The translations under genes and the position numbers were made by a program. Positions 32,511-41,089 of a DNA stretch of 41,242 bases are shown in pieces; the first letter of the stretch is position 1; each line of letters starts with the position of its first letter. A model generated the notes under the pieces. The model worked only from the letters and a program-made list of their open reading frames with translations, was not told the origin of the DNA and did not search any database. Origin of the DNA: Bacteroidota bacterium (lineage in GTDB: Bacteria > Bacteroidota > Bacteroidia > Sphingobacteriales > Sphingobacteriaceae); the NCBI GenBank assembly GCA_013285685.1, contig JABDHD010000028.1, positions 1 to 41,242 on the forward strand, given 5' to 3'.

Positions 32511-33947
32511 ATGAAAGTAAAAATGATCCTTCCCGCCTTAACAGAAGCTGAAAGTCCGTTTTGGCGGCCAATTAAGTATTCATTATTTCCACCGCTGGGC
32601 CTGGCTACCCTGGCTGCGTATCTTTTGCCGGGTGACGAAATAGATTTACAGGATCAGCATGTTGAAAAACTCAAACTGGACGATGATCCCGACCTCGTAG
32701 TCATACAGGTTTATATTACAAATGCATACCGCGCTTATGCAATTGCCGACCATTACCGGGCAAAGGGTGCCTATGTAATTTTAGGCGGACTACATGTAAC
32801 CTCGCTACCTTTTGAAGCCATGCCACATGCCGACACGATCTTTACCGGGCCGGGAGAGGATACTTTTCCAAAGTTTCTGAGCGATTTCAGGAACGGCCAT
32901 CCGCAAAAGATGTATCGTTCGTCAATCCGTACACTTGAAAAAATCCCTCCAATAAGACGGGACCTGATCAAGCGGAGTCTATACCTTGTGCCCAACTCAA
33001 TTGTGGTTACAAGGGGCTGCCCGCATCATTGCAGCTTTTGCTATAAAGATGCTTTTTTTGAAGGTGGAAAGACCTTTTACACCCAGCAGGTTGATGATGC
33101 CCTTGCGGAGATTGACAGGTTACCGGGCCGGCATCTATATTTTTTGGATGACCATCTCCTTGGAAACGCAACGTTCGCTACCAGTCTGTTTGATGGTATG
33201 AAAGGAATGAATCGGGTTTTCCAGGGAGCGGCGACAGTCGATTCAATCCTACGGGGTAACCTGGTGGAGAAAGCGGCAGAAGCGGGCTTGAGAAGCTTAT
33301 TTGTCGGTTTTGAAACCTTTTCGCCGCAAAACCTGAAGCAAAGCAACAAAAAACAAAACCTTGAAAAGGACTATTCAAAAGCAGTAAATAGGTTGCATGA
33401 CCTTGGCGTTATGATTAATGGCAGCTTTGTATTTGGCCTGGACGACGACGATAAAGATGTTTTTAAAAGAACCGTCGACTGGGGTGTGCAAAACGCAATA
33501 ACTACTTCCACCTATCATGTATTAACACCATATCCGAGTACGGAACTGTTCAATAATATGGAAAGCCAGGGTCGTATCCTTACCAAAAACTGGGACTTGT
33601 ACGATACGCGCAAAGTTGTTTATAAAACCATCGGCCTGACAGCCCGCGAACTGGAGGACGGTTATTGGTGGGCCTATAAAGAATTTTATAGTTGGAGCAA
33701 CATATTTAATGGCAGTATGCGGCATCCATCGAATGCCCATAAACTGAAGCACTTTTGTTATGCGGGCGGATGGAAAAAATTTGAGCCAGTTTGGAATTTC
33801 CTGATAAAAACAAAAAATCTAAATGAAACACTGCCTTTGCTGGAGGGTGTATTGACGAAGATAAACCAAAAAAGAAAAGACCAAAACCCGGATCTATTTA
33901 ACTTACAGAAAAGCGCTTTGCAGAACCAGTTATATGAGAAAGCGTAA
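32511..33947 (+). CDS. B12-binding-domain radical SAM protein of unknown specificity
   Basis: A 478-residue cytoplasmic iron-sulfur enzyme. The N-terminal part (about 1-140) resembles a cobalamin-binding Rossmann domain (SLFPPLGLATLAAYLLPGDEIDLQDQHVEKL, VYITNAYRAYAIADHYRAKGAYVILGGLHVTSLP, FTGPGEDTFPKFL). The radical SAM cluster motif is TRGCPHHCSFCYKD (CX3CX2C), followed by LYFLDDHLLGN and a barrel region with LFVGFETFSPQNLKQ and GSFVFGLDDDD. The 140-residue C-terminal region is of DUF4070 style. An ATG at 32511 is preferred over the TTG two codons upstream. A dyad at 32473 suggests regulation. The substrate is unknown; methylation or lipid/cofactor chemistry is possible. Confidence 0.9.
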   Translation: MKVKMILPALTEAESPFWRPIKYSLFPPLGLATLAAYLLPGDEIDLQDQHVEKLKLDDDPDLVVIQVYITNAYRAYAIADHYRAKGAYVILGGLHVTSLPFEAMPHADTIFTGPGEDTFPKFLSDFRNGHPQKMYRSSIRTLEKIPPIRRDLIKRSLYLVPNSIVVTRGCPHHCSFCYKDAFFEGGKTFYTQQVDDALAEIDRLPGRHLYFLDDHLLGNATFATSLFDGMKGMNRVFQGAATVDSILRGNLVEKAAEAGLRSLFVGFETFSPQNLKQSNKKQNLEKDYSKAVNRLHDLGVMINGSFVFGLDDDDKDVFKRTVDWGVQNAITTSTYHVLTPYPSTELFNNMESQGRILTKNWDLYDTRKVVYKTIGLTARELEDGYWWAYKEFYSWSNIFNGSMRHPSNAHKLKHFCYAGGWKKFEPVWNFLIKTKNLNETLPLLEGVLTKINQKRKDQNPDLFNLQKSALQNQLYEKA

Positions 33948-33963
33948 ATTTTCAGTTTTTGAA

Positions 33964-34090
33964 TTGTCGGATAACCGCCTGAAATGGTGACATAATTTTG
34001 TCACCGACAAAATATTGTCAGTAGTTAAATGGTTAATAATCAGCGCTGTTTCACTTTGTTGCATACTGTTTCACTTGTTGCGAACGCAAC
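33964..34090. repeat. Overlapping TTGTCA/TGACA dyads and a 20-nt-period direct repeat between convergent genes
   Basis: GGTGACA/TGTCACC (33986-34005), ATTTTGTC/GACAAAAT and GACAA/TTGTC (34006-34019) are mutually exclusive hairpins built from TTGTC half-sites at 33964, 33988, 33998, 34006 and 34015. Then CTGTTTCACTTTGTTGC (34046-34062) and CTGTTTCACTTGTTGC (34066-34081) repeat, and TGTTGC/GCAACA forms a hairpin. No gene is seen in this 225-nt gap. Confidence 0.6.
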
Positions 34091-34172
34091 AGTTTGATGC
34101 GGTAGCTGCCTATATACACCGTAGCGCTACAATATTTTGCTGCGGGTTTCCATTTAATGTTTTTAACTGCTA

Positions 34173-35006
34173 TCAAATTATCCCAGCCTTTTCCAGCTCC
34201 TCTTTCATCTGCAGCTGAATCTTCAACGCTTCAGCGCGGGCCGCATCAGCAAAATCTTCGCCGGTTGATGCATAAATTATGGAACGGGAAGAATTAACGA
34301 TCAGGCCGCAATCCTTGGTCATACCATATTTGCAAACCTCTTCGAGGCTGCCACCCTGGGCGCCTACACCCGGCACCAGCAGGAAGTTGTCAGGTGCGTA
34401 CTTGCGGATATCGGTAAATTCTGAACCTTTGGTTGCGCCGACGACAAACATCAAGCGATCAGGGCCGGCCCACGTCACTGCCGTTTTGATCACGGCTTCA
34501 AACAAAAGTCCGTTTTCCGTGGTGAGGTATTGAAAATCCTTGCTGCCTGCTGACGAAGTCAGCGCCAGGATGATCACCCATTTCCCCGGATAATTCAGGT
34601 AGGGTAATACCGAATCGTGCCCCATATAAGGCGCGACGGTTACAGCGTCAAAGCCCAGCCCCGATGCAGCTTCATCAAAAAAAGCTTTTGCATACATATC
34701 AGAAGTATTGCCGATATCCCCCCGTTTTGCATCGATAATGTTCAGGCAATCCTTCGGCAAATATTTCCAGGTAGCAGCCAGGCTCTCAAGTCCTTTAATT
34801 CCCAGTGCTTCGTAAAAGGCGGAATTGGGCTTATAAGCAATGCACAGATCGCGGGTGGCATCAATTATTCGCTTGTTAAACTCAAATATTGGGTCGGGAT
34901 ATTCCAGTAAAAACCGGGGTATCTTCGCCATATCCGGGTCGAGCCCAACACATAAAAACGATTTTTTGAGTTTGATCTGATCGATCAGCTGCTGGCGGGA
35001 GATCAT
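34173..35006 (-). CDS. pyrF: Orotidine 5'-phosphate decarboxylase (type 2)
   Basis: Decarboxylates OMP to UMP, the last step of de novo UMP synthesis; cytoplasmic, 277 residues, the length of the longer type 2 subfamily. The N-terminus is [16 protein letters not shown]. The catalytic lysine motif is [20 protein letters not shown]. Phosphate-binding features include [32 protein letters not shown] and [14 protein letters not shown]. It is a single minus-strand gene, convergent with the radical SAM gene and divergent from rho. With pyrG and purS, it makes this window rich in nucleotide-synthesis genes, but they are not one operon. Confidence 0.97.
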   Translation of the reverse strand: MISRQQLIDQIKLKKSFLCVGLDPDMAKIPRFLLEYPDPIFEFNKRIIDATRDLCIAYKPNSAFYEALGIKGLESLAATWKYLPKDCLNIIDAKRGDIGNTSDMYAKAFFDEAASGLGFDAVTVAPYMGHDSVLPYLNYPGKWVIILALTSSAGSKDFQYLTTENGLLFEAVIKTAVTWAGPDRLMFVVGATKGSEFTDIRKYAPDNFLLVPGVGAQGGSLEEVCKYGMTKDCGLIVNSSRSIIYASTGEDFADAARAEALKIQLQMKEELEKAGII

Positions 35007-35407
35007 TTAAGCAGATATTTATTAGTCCCGCAAAAAAACTAAAAATTAAATCAACTGTTGCGGTAAAAGGATATTTTTTTTAATAATTTTAATTTTCAAA
35101 ATAAATTGAGTACCATTGCACTGTTTTCCGTTGAATTTTTCTTGCACTAAAGAAACAATTTAAAACTCCAGGTTATTTTATCAATTAGTTACGTGGGTTT
35201 AGATATTGCATAAACAGGTTGCAAAACAAATTTCTTTCATATTAAACATCTCCATGTACAAATGCATGATTTGCTAAATTAACAGAGACCCGGATTATAC
35301 CCAGGGTTAGTCATTGAAGACGATTTCGCCCTTAACACCAGTGAAGATAAATACGATCACAAAAGAATATTCTAAATAAAATTTTTCCTTGAACTATACT
35401 TCTTAAT
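35007..35407. other. 401-nt divergent intergenic region upstream of pyrF and rho
   Basis: This AT-rich region presumably contains both promoters and a long rho leader. Apart from ACCC/GGGT complementarity near 35290-35310 and a TATACTT close to the rho start, I see no recognisable RNA, repeat array or gene. A long leader would fit known rho autoregulation in other bacteria, but nothing in the sequence demonstrates it. Confidence 0.4.
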
Positions 35408-37024
35408 ATGTTTGATACAAACGAATTGAACGACAAACTCGTTTCCGAGTTGCGCGATATTGCCCTTAATTTAGGCATCGCCGAGGCCGAAGAACTGAGA
35501 AAAGCACAACTGATAGAGCGTATTGTGGCGCAGGAGCGGCTTATTGAAGCTGCCCGCACCCAACAAAATACGGTCAATACCATATACACGCCAAAAGGCG
35601 CTGCGGCTGCAGAGGGTACCGAAAAAGTCAGAAAAAGGATCCGCACGGTTAAAAGCGTAACCAAACCCAGGGTTGAGGTTCCGTTGGACGATACTAACTT
35701 GTTTGACGAGCCCGATGATGAGGTTTCAACAGAGGACGACGAAAATGAACAGCCTGTCGCTCAAAATGATAATGATGTTTTTGCAGATGACGAAAGCAAC
35801 ATTAAGAGTGATGAAATGATCAACGAAGAGCGTGCGCAAAAGTTCGACCGGAGGGCCAGCAGCCAAACCGCCTCTCAAAAAGCACAGGAACCGGCGATTA
35901 ACCTTGATTTCGACAATGTAATTGTAAACGAAGGTGTACTGGAAATTATGCCTGATGGTTATGGCTTTTTACGTTCGTCAGATTACAACTATTTAACCTC
36001 GCCCGACGATATTTATGTATCGCAATCGCAGATCAAGCTATTTGGTTTGAAAACCGGCGACACCGTACGCGGTAGCATCCGTCCCCCAAAAGAGGGCGAA
36101 AAATACTTCCCGCTGGTGCGTGTTGAGGCAATAAACGGACGTGTTCCGGCTGAAGTGCGTGATCGCGTACCATTCGACCACTTAACCCCGCTTTTCCCAT
36201 CCGAAAAATTGTCCTTGTTTACCGATCCGGGTAATTACTCCACCCGTATCATGGACCTGTTTTCACCTATCGGTAAAGGTCAGCGCGGTTTGATCGTGGC
36301 ACAGCCAAAAACAGGTAAAACAATGTTATTGAAGGACGTTGCCAACGCAATTGCCAAAAACCATCCGGAAGTATACCTGATCATCCTGCTGATTGACGAA
36401 CGCCCGGAAGAAGTTACCGATATGGCGCGCAGCGTACGTGCCGAAGTGGTGTCATCAACATTTGATGAACCGGCTGAGCGCCACGTAAAGATTGCCAATA
36501 TTGTGTTGGAAAAAGCAAAACGCATGGTTGAGTGCGGCCATGACGTGGTAATCCTGCTCGACTCGATAACCCGTTTGGCGCGCGCCTACAATACGGTTGC
36601 CCCGGCATCCGGCAAAATATTATCGGGCGGTGTTGATGCCAACGCTTTGCACAAACCAAAAAGATTTTTTGGCGCGGCACGTAATATCGAAGACGGCGGC
36701 TCGCTGACTATCATCGCGACAGCCCTTACCGAGACAGGCTCTAAAATGGATGAAGTGATCTTTGAAGAGTTTAAGGGTACCGGCAATATGGAGCTGCAGC
36801 TTGATCGCAAGCTTTCCAATAAACGTATATTCCCTGCTATTGATATCACCGCTTCGAGTACCCGCCGCGACGACCTGTTGCTTGACCGCGACACCCTGCA
36901 GCGTATTTGGATATTGCGTAATCACCTGGCCGACATGAACTCGCAGGAAGCAATGGAATTTTTACAATCCCAGATAAGAGGCACCAAAACCAACGAAGAA
37001 TTTTTGATATCGATGAATTCGTGA
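35408..37024 (+). CDS. rho: Transcription termination factor Rho
   Basis: Hexameric RNA helicase that ends transcription, 538 residues. The N-terminal Rho_N helix-turn region is [35 protein letters not shown]. An acidic, low-complexity insertion of roughly 90 residues follows (about 75-165, rich in Asp, Glu and Asn), a common Bacteroidota feature. The cold-shock-like RNA-binding domain is [30 protein letters not shown]. Walker A is AQPKTGKT (298-305), and later ATPase motifs are [14 protein letters not shown] and [16 protein letters not shown]. The Q/R-loop region is [23 protein letters not shown]. It is followed by an inverted heptamer array before pssA. Confidence 0.98.
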   Translation: MFDTNELNDKLVSELRDIALNLGIAEAEELRKAQLIERIVAQERLIEAARTQQNTVNTIYTPKGAAAAEGTEKVRKRIRTVKSVTKPRVEVPLDDTNLFDEPDDEVSTEDDENEQPVAQNDNDVFADDESNIKSDEMINEERAQKFDRRASSQTASQKAQEPAINLDFDNVIVNEGVLEIMPDGYGFLRSSDYNYLTSPDDIYVSQSQIKLFGLKTGDTVRGSIRPPKEGEKYFPLVRVEAINGRVPAEVRDRVPFDHLTPLFPSEKLSLFTDPGNYSTRIMDLFSPIGKGQRGLIVAQPKTGKTMLLKDVANAIAKNHPEVYLIILLIDERPEEVTDMARSVRAEVVSSTFDEPAERHVKIANIVLEKAKRMVECGHDVVILLDSITRLARAYNTVAPASGKILSGGVDANALHKPKRFFGAARNIEDGGSLTIIATALTETGSKMDEVIFEEFKGTGNMELQLDRKLSNKRIFPAIDITASSTRRDDLLLDRDTLQRIWILRNHLADMNSQEAMEFLQSQIRGTKTNEEFLISMNS

Positions 37025-37027
37025 TAA

Positions 37028-37131
37028 TTTCGGATTTCGGATTTTCTATTTCGGATTTAAATAATGTATAACCAAAGAATACGTTTAAATTCAAAATAAA
37101 AAATCCGAAATCGAACATCCGAAATCCGAAA
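37028..37131. repeat. TTTCGGA heptamer inverted array between rho and pssA
   Basis: The left arm, 37028-37055, is four in-phase 7-bp units with TTTCGGA at positions one, two and four and a diverged third unit, TTTTCTA. The right arm, 37104-37131, reads in reverse complement as four units with the same order and again a diverged third unit, TGTTCGA. The left arm begins 4 nt after the rho stop. The loop is about 48 nt. Confidence 0.93.
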
Positions 37132-37152
37132 TAAAAATAGCTTCATGGCAAA

Positions 37153-37908
37153 ATGAAGAACCGTGTAAAAAAACATGTGCCAAATGCAATTACCTGCGCA
37201 AACCTGTTTAGCGGCTGCGTAGGTATTGTTTTAGCTTTTAAGGGCGAGCTTATCGGCGCCGCATACGCCATTTTTCTTTCGGCTATTTTTGATTTTTTTG
37301 ACGGCCTTGCATCAAGGGTATTGAAATCATTTTCCGGCATAGGCAAAGATCTGGACTCGCTGGCTGATATGGTGAGCTTTGGCGTACTGCCGGCGGTAAT
37401 TATGTACCAACTGTTTTTAGAAGCTCACCAAATTGACAAAGTAAGCAGCTGGCTAAACTTTGCCGCTTTTCTGATACCGGTATTTTCGGCGCTCAGGCTG
37501 GCAAAATTCAATGTGGATACCCGGCAGGCCGAAAACTTTATAGGCGTGCCAACGCCTGCAAATGCCATATTGATAGCATCCCTTCCGATGATTATTCATC
37601 ATCACAACCGGTTTTATACCCCTTACCTGGGCAACCCATTCGTGTTGGTTGCTTTCGTGCTGGTGATGTGTTCGCTGTTGGTGGCTGAGATGCCCATGAT
37701 GTCGCTAAAATTTAAAAACACCGACTTCAATCAAAATATTTACCGCTATTTATTATTACTGTTCTCCGCAATACTGATACTATTTTTTAAATTTGCAGCG
37801 GTTCCGGTGGTTATATTTATATATATCATCTTATCCATTATCCAGTTCAAATTTGCAGATATGCCGGTAGTGAGCAGTCCTAAAAAAAATACAAAGATCG
37901 GCTCTTAA
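37153..37908 (+). CDS. pssA: CDP-diacylglycerol--serine O-phosphatidyltransferase
   Basis: A 251-residue integral membrane enzyme that makes phosphatidylserine, the precursor of phosphatidylethanolamine. The CDP-alcohol phosphotransferase motif is FDFFDGLASRVLKSFSGIGKDLDSLAD (D-x2-DG-x2-AR-x8-G-x3-D-x3-D), near residues 37-63. PNAITCANLFSGCVGIVLAF forms the first membrane helix, and several more hydrophobic segments follow (PNAILIASLP; FVLVAFVLVMCSLLVAEMP; LLLLFSAILILFFKFAAVPVVIFIYIIL). The start follows a repeat array by about 20 nt. The gene purS lies 32 nt downstream. Confidence 0.96.
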   Translation: MKNRVKKHVPNAITCANLFSGCVGIVLAFKGELIGAAYAIFLSAIFDFFDGLASRVLKSFSGIGKDLDSLADMVSFGVLPAVIMYQLFLEAHQIDKVSSWLNFAAFLIPVFSALRLAKFNVDTRQAENFIGVPTPANAILIASLPMIIHHHNRFYTPYLGNPFVLVAFVLVMCSLLVAEMPMMSLKFKNTDFNQNIYRYLLLLFSAILILFFKFAAVPVVIFIYIILSIIQFKFADMPVVSSPKKNTKIGS

Positions 37909-37940
37909 CTGGTTTCTGCTTTTAAAAACACCAAATAGAA

Positions 37941-38198
37941 ATGAAAAAATTCCAGGCTGAAATAGACGTAATGCCCAAAAAAGAAATTCTGGACCCGCAA
38001 GGTAAGGCTGTAACCGGAAGCATGAAAAACCTGGGTTTAGCAGAAATTCAAAATGTGCGCATAGGCAAACATATTTCGCTTGAAATTGAGGCAAATAACG
38101 CCGAAACTGCGCACAGCAAAGTTGACCAGGCCTGTAAAAACCTGCTGGCCAACCTAATAATGGAAAGTTATAGTTTTAATGTTAAAGAGATTAGTTAA
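37941..38198 (+). CDS. purS: Phosphoribosylformylglycinamidine synthase subunit PurS
   Basis: An 85-residue small subunit of the three-component FGAM synthase (PurS-PurQ-PurL) of purine synthesis, bridging the glutaminase and synthetase subunits. Family features are FQAEIDVMPKKEILDPQGKAVTGSMKNLGL, then VRIGKHISLEIEA and ACKNLLANLIMESYSF. The last codons (Glu-Ile-Ser-stop) are part of a 19-bp repeat copy at 38187-38205 that recurs just downstream, so the C-terminus lies inside a repeat unit. purQ and purL are not in this window. Confidence 0.93.
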   Translation: MKKFQAEIDVMPKKEILDPQGKAVTGSMKNLGLAEIQNVRIGKHISLEIEANNAETAHSKVDQACKNLLANLIMESYSFNVKEIS

Positions 38199-38290
38199 TT
38201 AGAGGCTGGAGATTAGTTAATTAGAGGTTAGAGATTAGTGTTAGTCAGGGGGCGGTTCTTCCTAATCTCTAATCTCTGTTCTCTATTCAC
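38187..38290. repeat. GAGATTA array with inverted arm, overlapping the purS stop codon
   Basis: GAGATTAGTTAATTAGAGG occurs at 38187-38205 and 38209-38227 (22-nt period) with a partial third copy at 38231-38240. The right arm, 38261-38290, reads in reverse complement as 7-bp units GTGAATA, GAGAACA, GAGATTA and GAGATTA. It ends 4 nt before the convergent Hpt stop at 38294. No poly-T terminator is present. Confidence 0.9.
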
Positions 38291-38293
38291 TAT

Positions 38294-38671
38294 CTACAAT
38301 TCCGCTTCCTTCTCAGCTTTGATCAGAACCAACGAAGCAATATTGTCCATAACCACAGCTTTAACATCTTCAAATTTCGATCTTAGCAATGCCGGATCGG
38401 GGGCGCCGGCCTTAGCCATCAGTTCAACCTCCTGTATGTTGGCCTGGCTTTGCGTCATACCAAAAAAGCCGAGATTGGGCTTCAATTTGTGCGATGCGCT
38501 GGCAACAATTGTCCAGTCATCATTTGCTATCCCATTAGTTATCGTTTCCAATAATTCGGGGGTGTGGTGCAAAAACATGTCGATCGACTCAACGATAAAC
38601 TCTGTGCTGCCGTCAGCAATGTCGTACAAAAAAGAAAGGTCGAGATCTTGTGGCATTAGATTTTGTGACAT
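38294..38671 (-). CDS. Histidine phosphotransfer (Hpt) domain protein
   Basis: A 125-residue, single-domain phosphotransfer protein. The start used is ATG 38671 (MSQNLMPQDLDLSFLYDIADGS); the frame continues to a TTG at 38692 that would overlap the folK stop. The four-helix Hpt pattern is visible: an N-terminal helix with FIVESIDMFLHHTPELLETI, the phosphoacceptor His in ASASHKLKPNLGFFGM, and a third helix with LRSKFEDVKAVVMDNI. Such proteins relay phosphate from a hybrid kinase receiver to a response regulator. The hybrid kinase at 7.8-11.1 kb lacks an Hpt domain, but no linkage supports pairing. It lies directly after folK, probably co-transcribed. Confidence 0.87.
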   Translation of the reverse strand: MSQNLMPQDLDLSFLYDIADGSTEFIVESIDMFLHHTPELLETITNGIANDDWTIVASASHKLKPNLGFFGMTQSQANIQEVELMAKAGAPDPALLRSKFEDVKAVVMDNIASLVLIKAEKEAEL

Positions 38672-38688
38672 AAAATTGTCCGTTACAT

Positions 38689-39174
38689 TCAAAAATATCG
38701 CTTTTTTACGGTCAAATCATCAGAAAGTTCAGTTTTTAGCTGTGAAATTTTTTTATTTAACACCGGGTGCATCAAATCTGGGGCTATTTCATCAAGCGGA
38801 TCGAGTGTAAATAACCGCTTATGTAACTCAGGATGAGGAACATGCAGCCCAGGTTCGTCAATAATCTCTCCACCATAAAATAAAATATCGATGTCGATCG
38901 TCCGGGAGCCCCATTTTTCTTCTCTTATTCTTCCCAGCTTTTTTTCGATTTCTAATATTTTTTCGAGTACCTGCCGCGGCTTAAGGTCGGTTCGTAAAAG
39001 AACCACCTGGTTCAGATAATCCGGCGCATCCGTTTTCCCCCATGATTGGGTCTCGTATACGGCGGAGGCTTTTACGATGGGGGCAATATCAGCTTCAATT
39101 TGCGCGATGGCCCGATGAAGAAACAATTGCCTGTCGCCCAGGTTACTTCCCAGTAATAATAAAACCTCATGCAT
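38689..39174 (-). CDS. folK: 2-amino-4-hydroxy-6-hydroxymethyldihydropteridine diphosphokinase
   Basis: Transfers pyrophosphate from ATP to the pterin in folate synthesis; cytoplasmic, 161 residues. Signature motifs are LLLLGSNLGDRQ at the N-terminus, SAVYETQSWG, DYLNQVV, and the defining WGSRTIDIDILFYGG, followed by LHVPHPELHKRLFTLDPLDEIAPDLMHP. It is the first gene of a folK-Hpt pair (17 nt apart) and is divergent from sppA across an 87-nt gap, an arrangement common in Sphingobacteriaceae as far as I recall. Confidence 0.96.
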   Translation of the reverse strand: MHEVLLLLGSNLGDRQLFLHRAIAQIEADIAPIVKASAVYETQSWGKTDAPDYLNQVVLLRTDLKPRQVLEKILEIEKKLGRIREEKWGSRTIDIDILFYGGEIIDEPGLHVPHPELHKRLFTLDPLDEIAPDLMHPVLNKKISQLKTELSDDLTVKKRYF

Positions 39175-39227
39175 GTTGTAACAAATATTATAGACGATGC
39201 TCTTAATACTATTAATTACCGAATTAC

Positions 39228-39235
39228 TAAGTTTG
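39228..39235 (+). promoter_or_regulatory. Candidate -7 promoter element of sppA
   Basis: TAAGTTTG fits TAnnTTTG and ends 26 nt before the sppA ATG at 39262. It lies in the 87-nt divergent gap from folK. Confidence 0.4.
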
Positions 39236-39261
39236 CATAGTTAATAGATTTATAACAGTTA

Positions 39262-41022
39262 ATGAAACAATTCTTCAAATTTGTATTTGCCAGTATGCTG
39301 GCTATTATTATTCTGAGCGTGCTCTTTGTCCTGATAATAGTGGCCATCGCAGCCTCTTCAGGTGATAAAACGGTATATGTCGAGCCCGGCTCAATCTTAC
39401 AAGTTTCTTTTAATATCCCTGTAACAGAGCGTACGCCTGACGACCCCCTTGCCAGGTTAGGAATTACGGATCCGAAGGCAATTGGTTTAGACGACGTGCT
39501 CGCCGATATTGCAAAAGCTAAAGCTGATAAACATATAAAAGGCATTTTTTTGGATGAAAGCGCTTTTACCCCCGCGCAGGCAACATCCGAAGAAATACGA
39601 AATGCCCTGATCGACTTTAAGACATCCGGGAAATTTGTTATCGCCTATTCAGAAATTTATGAACAGAGCTTTTATTACCTGGCATCGGTCGCCGATAAAG
39701 TATACATCAACCCAAAAGGCATTTTTCTTTTTCATGGTTTTAGCCAGCAGATCACCTTCCTGAAGGGCGCCCTGGATAAATTAGGCATCGAAGCGCAGAT
39801 CATCAAGGTGGGTACCTACAAAAGCGCCGTCGAGCCTTTTTTTCTCACTAAAATGAGTGCGGCCAACAAACTCCAGGTAAACTCGTATCTCGGTTCAATG
39901 TATGATCATTTTTTAACTGGTATCAGCGAAAGCCGCCATATCAGCAAAGATTCGTTATTTGAAATTGCCGACAACTTGAAGATCAGGTTCCCTGAGGACG
40001 CATTGAAATATCATCTTGTTGACGGGATGAAATATAAGGATGAGGTTTTGGACGAGCTTAAGCAGCGTACGGGGGTTGAGTACAAGCGCGATATTAAAAC
40101 GGTAAGCTTGCTTGATTACACCAAAGCAGTACCTGAAACCGACAAAAAAGAGAAAAATGAAAGTAAAAACCAGATAGCTGTAATCTATGCGTCAGGCGAT
40201 ATTATCGGCGGCGATGGTGACGATAATAGCATTGGCTCCGAAAGGGTATCAAAAGCCTTGCGCGATGCGCGGTTAAATGACAATATCAAAGCAGTGGTTT
40301 TCCGCGTTAATTCTCCGGGCGGAAGTTCCCTTGCATCCGATGTGATCTGGCGCGAAGTAATGCTGACCAAAAAAGCAAAACCTATTATTGTATCGATGGG
40401 CGACTATGCGGCTTCCGGGGGATATTATATTTCCTGCGCGGCGGATTCCATCTTTGCCGAGCCCAATACGCTTACCGGCTCCATCGGCATTTTTGCCGTG
40501 CTGCCCAATATGCAAAAGTTTTTTAACGATAAACTGGGGATTACCTTTGATGGTGTAAAAACCGGAAAGTATGCCGATTTAGGCGATATCAGCAGGCCCC
40601 TAACGCCTGAAGAGCGGAACATTTTGCAAAGCGAGGTTGACCATGGTTACGATGATTTTACCAAAGCCGTAGCCAGCGGACGCCATAAAACACAGGAATA
40701 TATCAACAGCATTGGCCAGGGCCGCGTATGGACCGGAGAACAAGCGATAAAGATCGGCCTTGTGGACCGGCTGGGCAATATCAGTGATGCCGTAAAATCA
40801 GCTGCAAAAATGGCCGGCATTAAAAATTATACGCTGATGCCCTACCCTGAACAGAAAAGCATTTTTAGCAAATTTGGGATGGACATGAGCGACCAAATGA
40901 AAGTGCGGGCGATGAAGTCAGAACTTGGGGAAAATTACAAGTATTATGAGCAGATAAAGGGTGCTACGCAAATGATGCGGATCCCGCAGGCGCGCCTGCC
41001 TTACACCATTTCGATTAATTAG
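39262..41022 (+). CDS. sppA: Signal peptide peptidase SppA, 67-kDa type
   Basis: A 586-residue inner-membrane serine protease degrading cleaved signal peptides. The N-terminal anchor is MKQFFKFVFASMLAIIILSVLFVLIIVAIA. It has the long form with two ClpP-like halves. The catalytic lysine is Lys187 in VGTYKSAVEPFF, and the nucleophile is Ser385 in GDYAASGGYYISC. The 198-residue spacing is close to the 200 of E. coli SppA (Lys209/Ser409). GSIGIFAVLPNMQKFF and GRVWTGEQAIKIGLVDRLG are further family motifs. A terminator follows at 41044. Confidence 0.96.
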   Translation: MKQFFKFVFASMLAIIILSVLFVLIIVAIAASSGDKTVYVEPGSILQVSFNIPVTERTPDDPLARLGITDPKAIGLDDVLADIAKAKADKHIKGIFLDESAFTPAQATSEEIRNALIDFKTSGKFVIAYSEIYEQSFYYLASVADKVYINPKGIFLFHGFSQQITFLKGALDKLGIEAQIIKVGTYKSAVEPFFLTKMSAANKLQVNSYLGSMYDHFLTGISESRHISKDSLFEIADNLKIRFPEDALKYHLVDGMKYKDEVLDELKQRTGVEYKRDIKTVSLLDYTKAVPETDKKEKNESKNQIAVIYASGDIIGGDGDDNSIGSERVSKALRDARLNDNIKAVVFRVNSPGGSSLASDVIWREVMLTKKAKPIIVSMGDYAASGGYYISCAADSIFAEPNTLTGSIGIFAVLPNMQKFFNDKLGITFDGVKTGKYADLGDISRPLTPEERNILQSEVDHGYDDFTKAVASGRHKTQEYINSIGQGRVWTGEQAIKIGLVDRLGNISDAVKSAAKMAGIKNYTLMPYPEQKSIFSKFGMDMSDQMKVRAMKSELGENYKYYEQIKGATQMMRIPQARLPYTISIN

Positions 41023-41043
41023 TTTTATTTATATTTTGATTGG

Positions 41044-41073
41044 AAAAGCCGTTCGCGATGCGGGCGGCTTTTT
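41044..41073. terminator. Intrinsic terminator after sppA
   Basis: AAAAGCCG pairs with CGGCTTTT around a GC-rich loop, followed by T residues. It lies between sppA and the convergent partial gene at the right edge and could serve both. Confidence 0.8.
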
Positions 41074-41089
41074 GTTTGTTAAATATATT

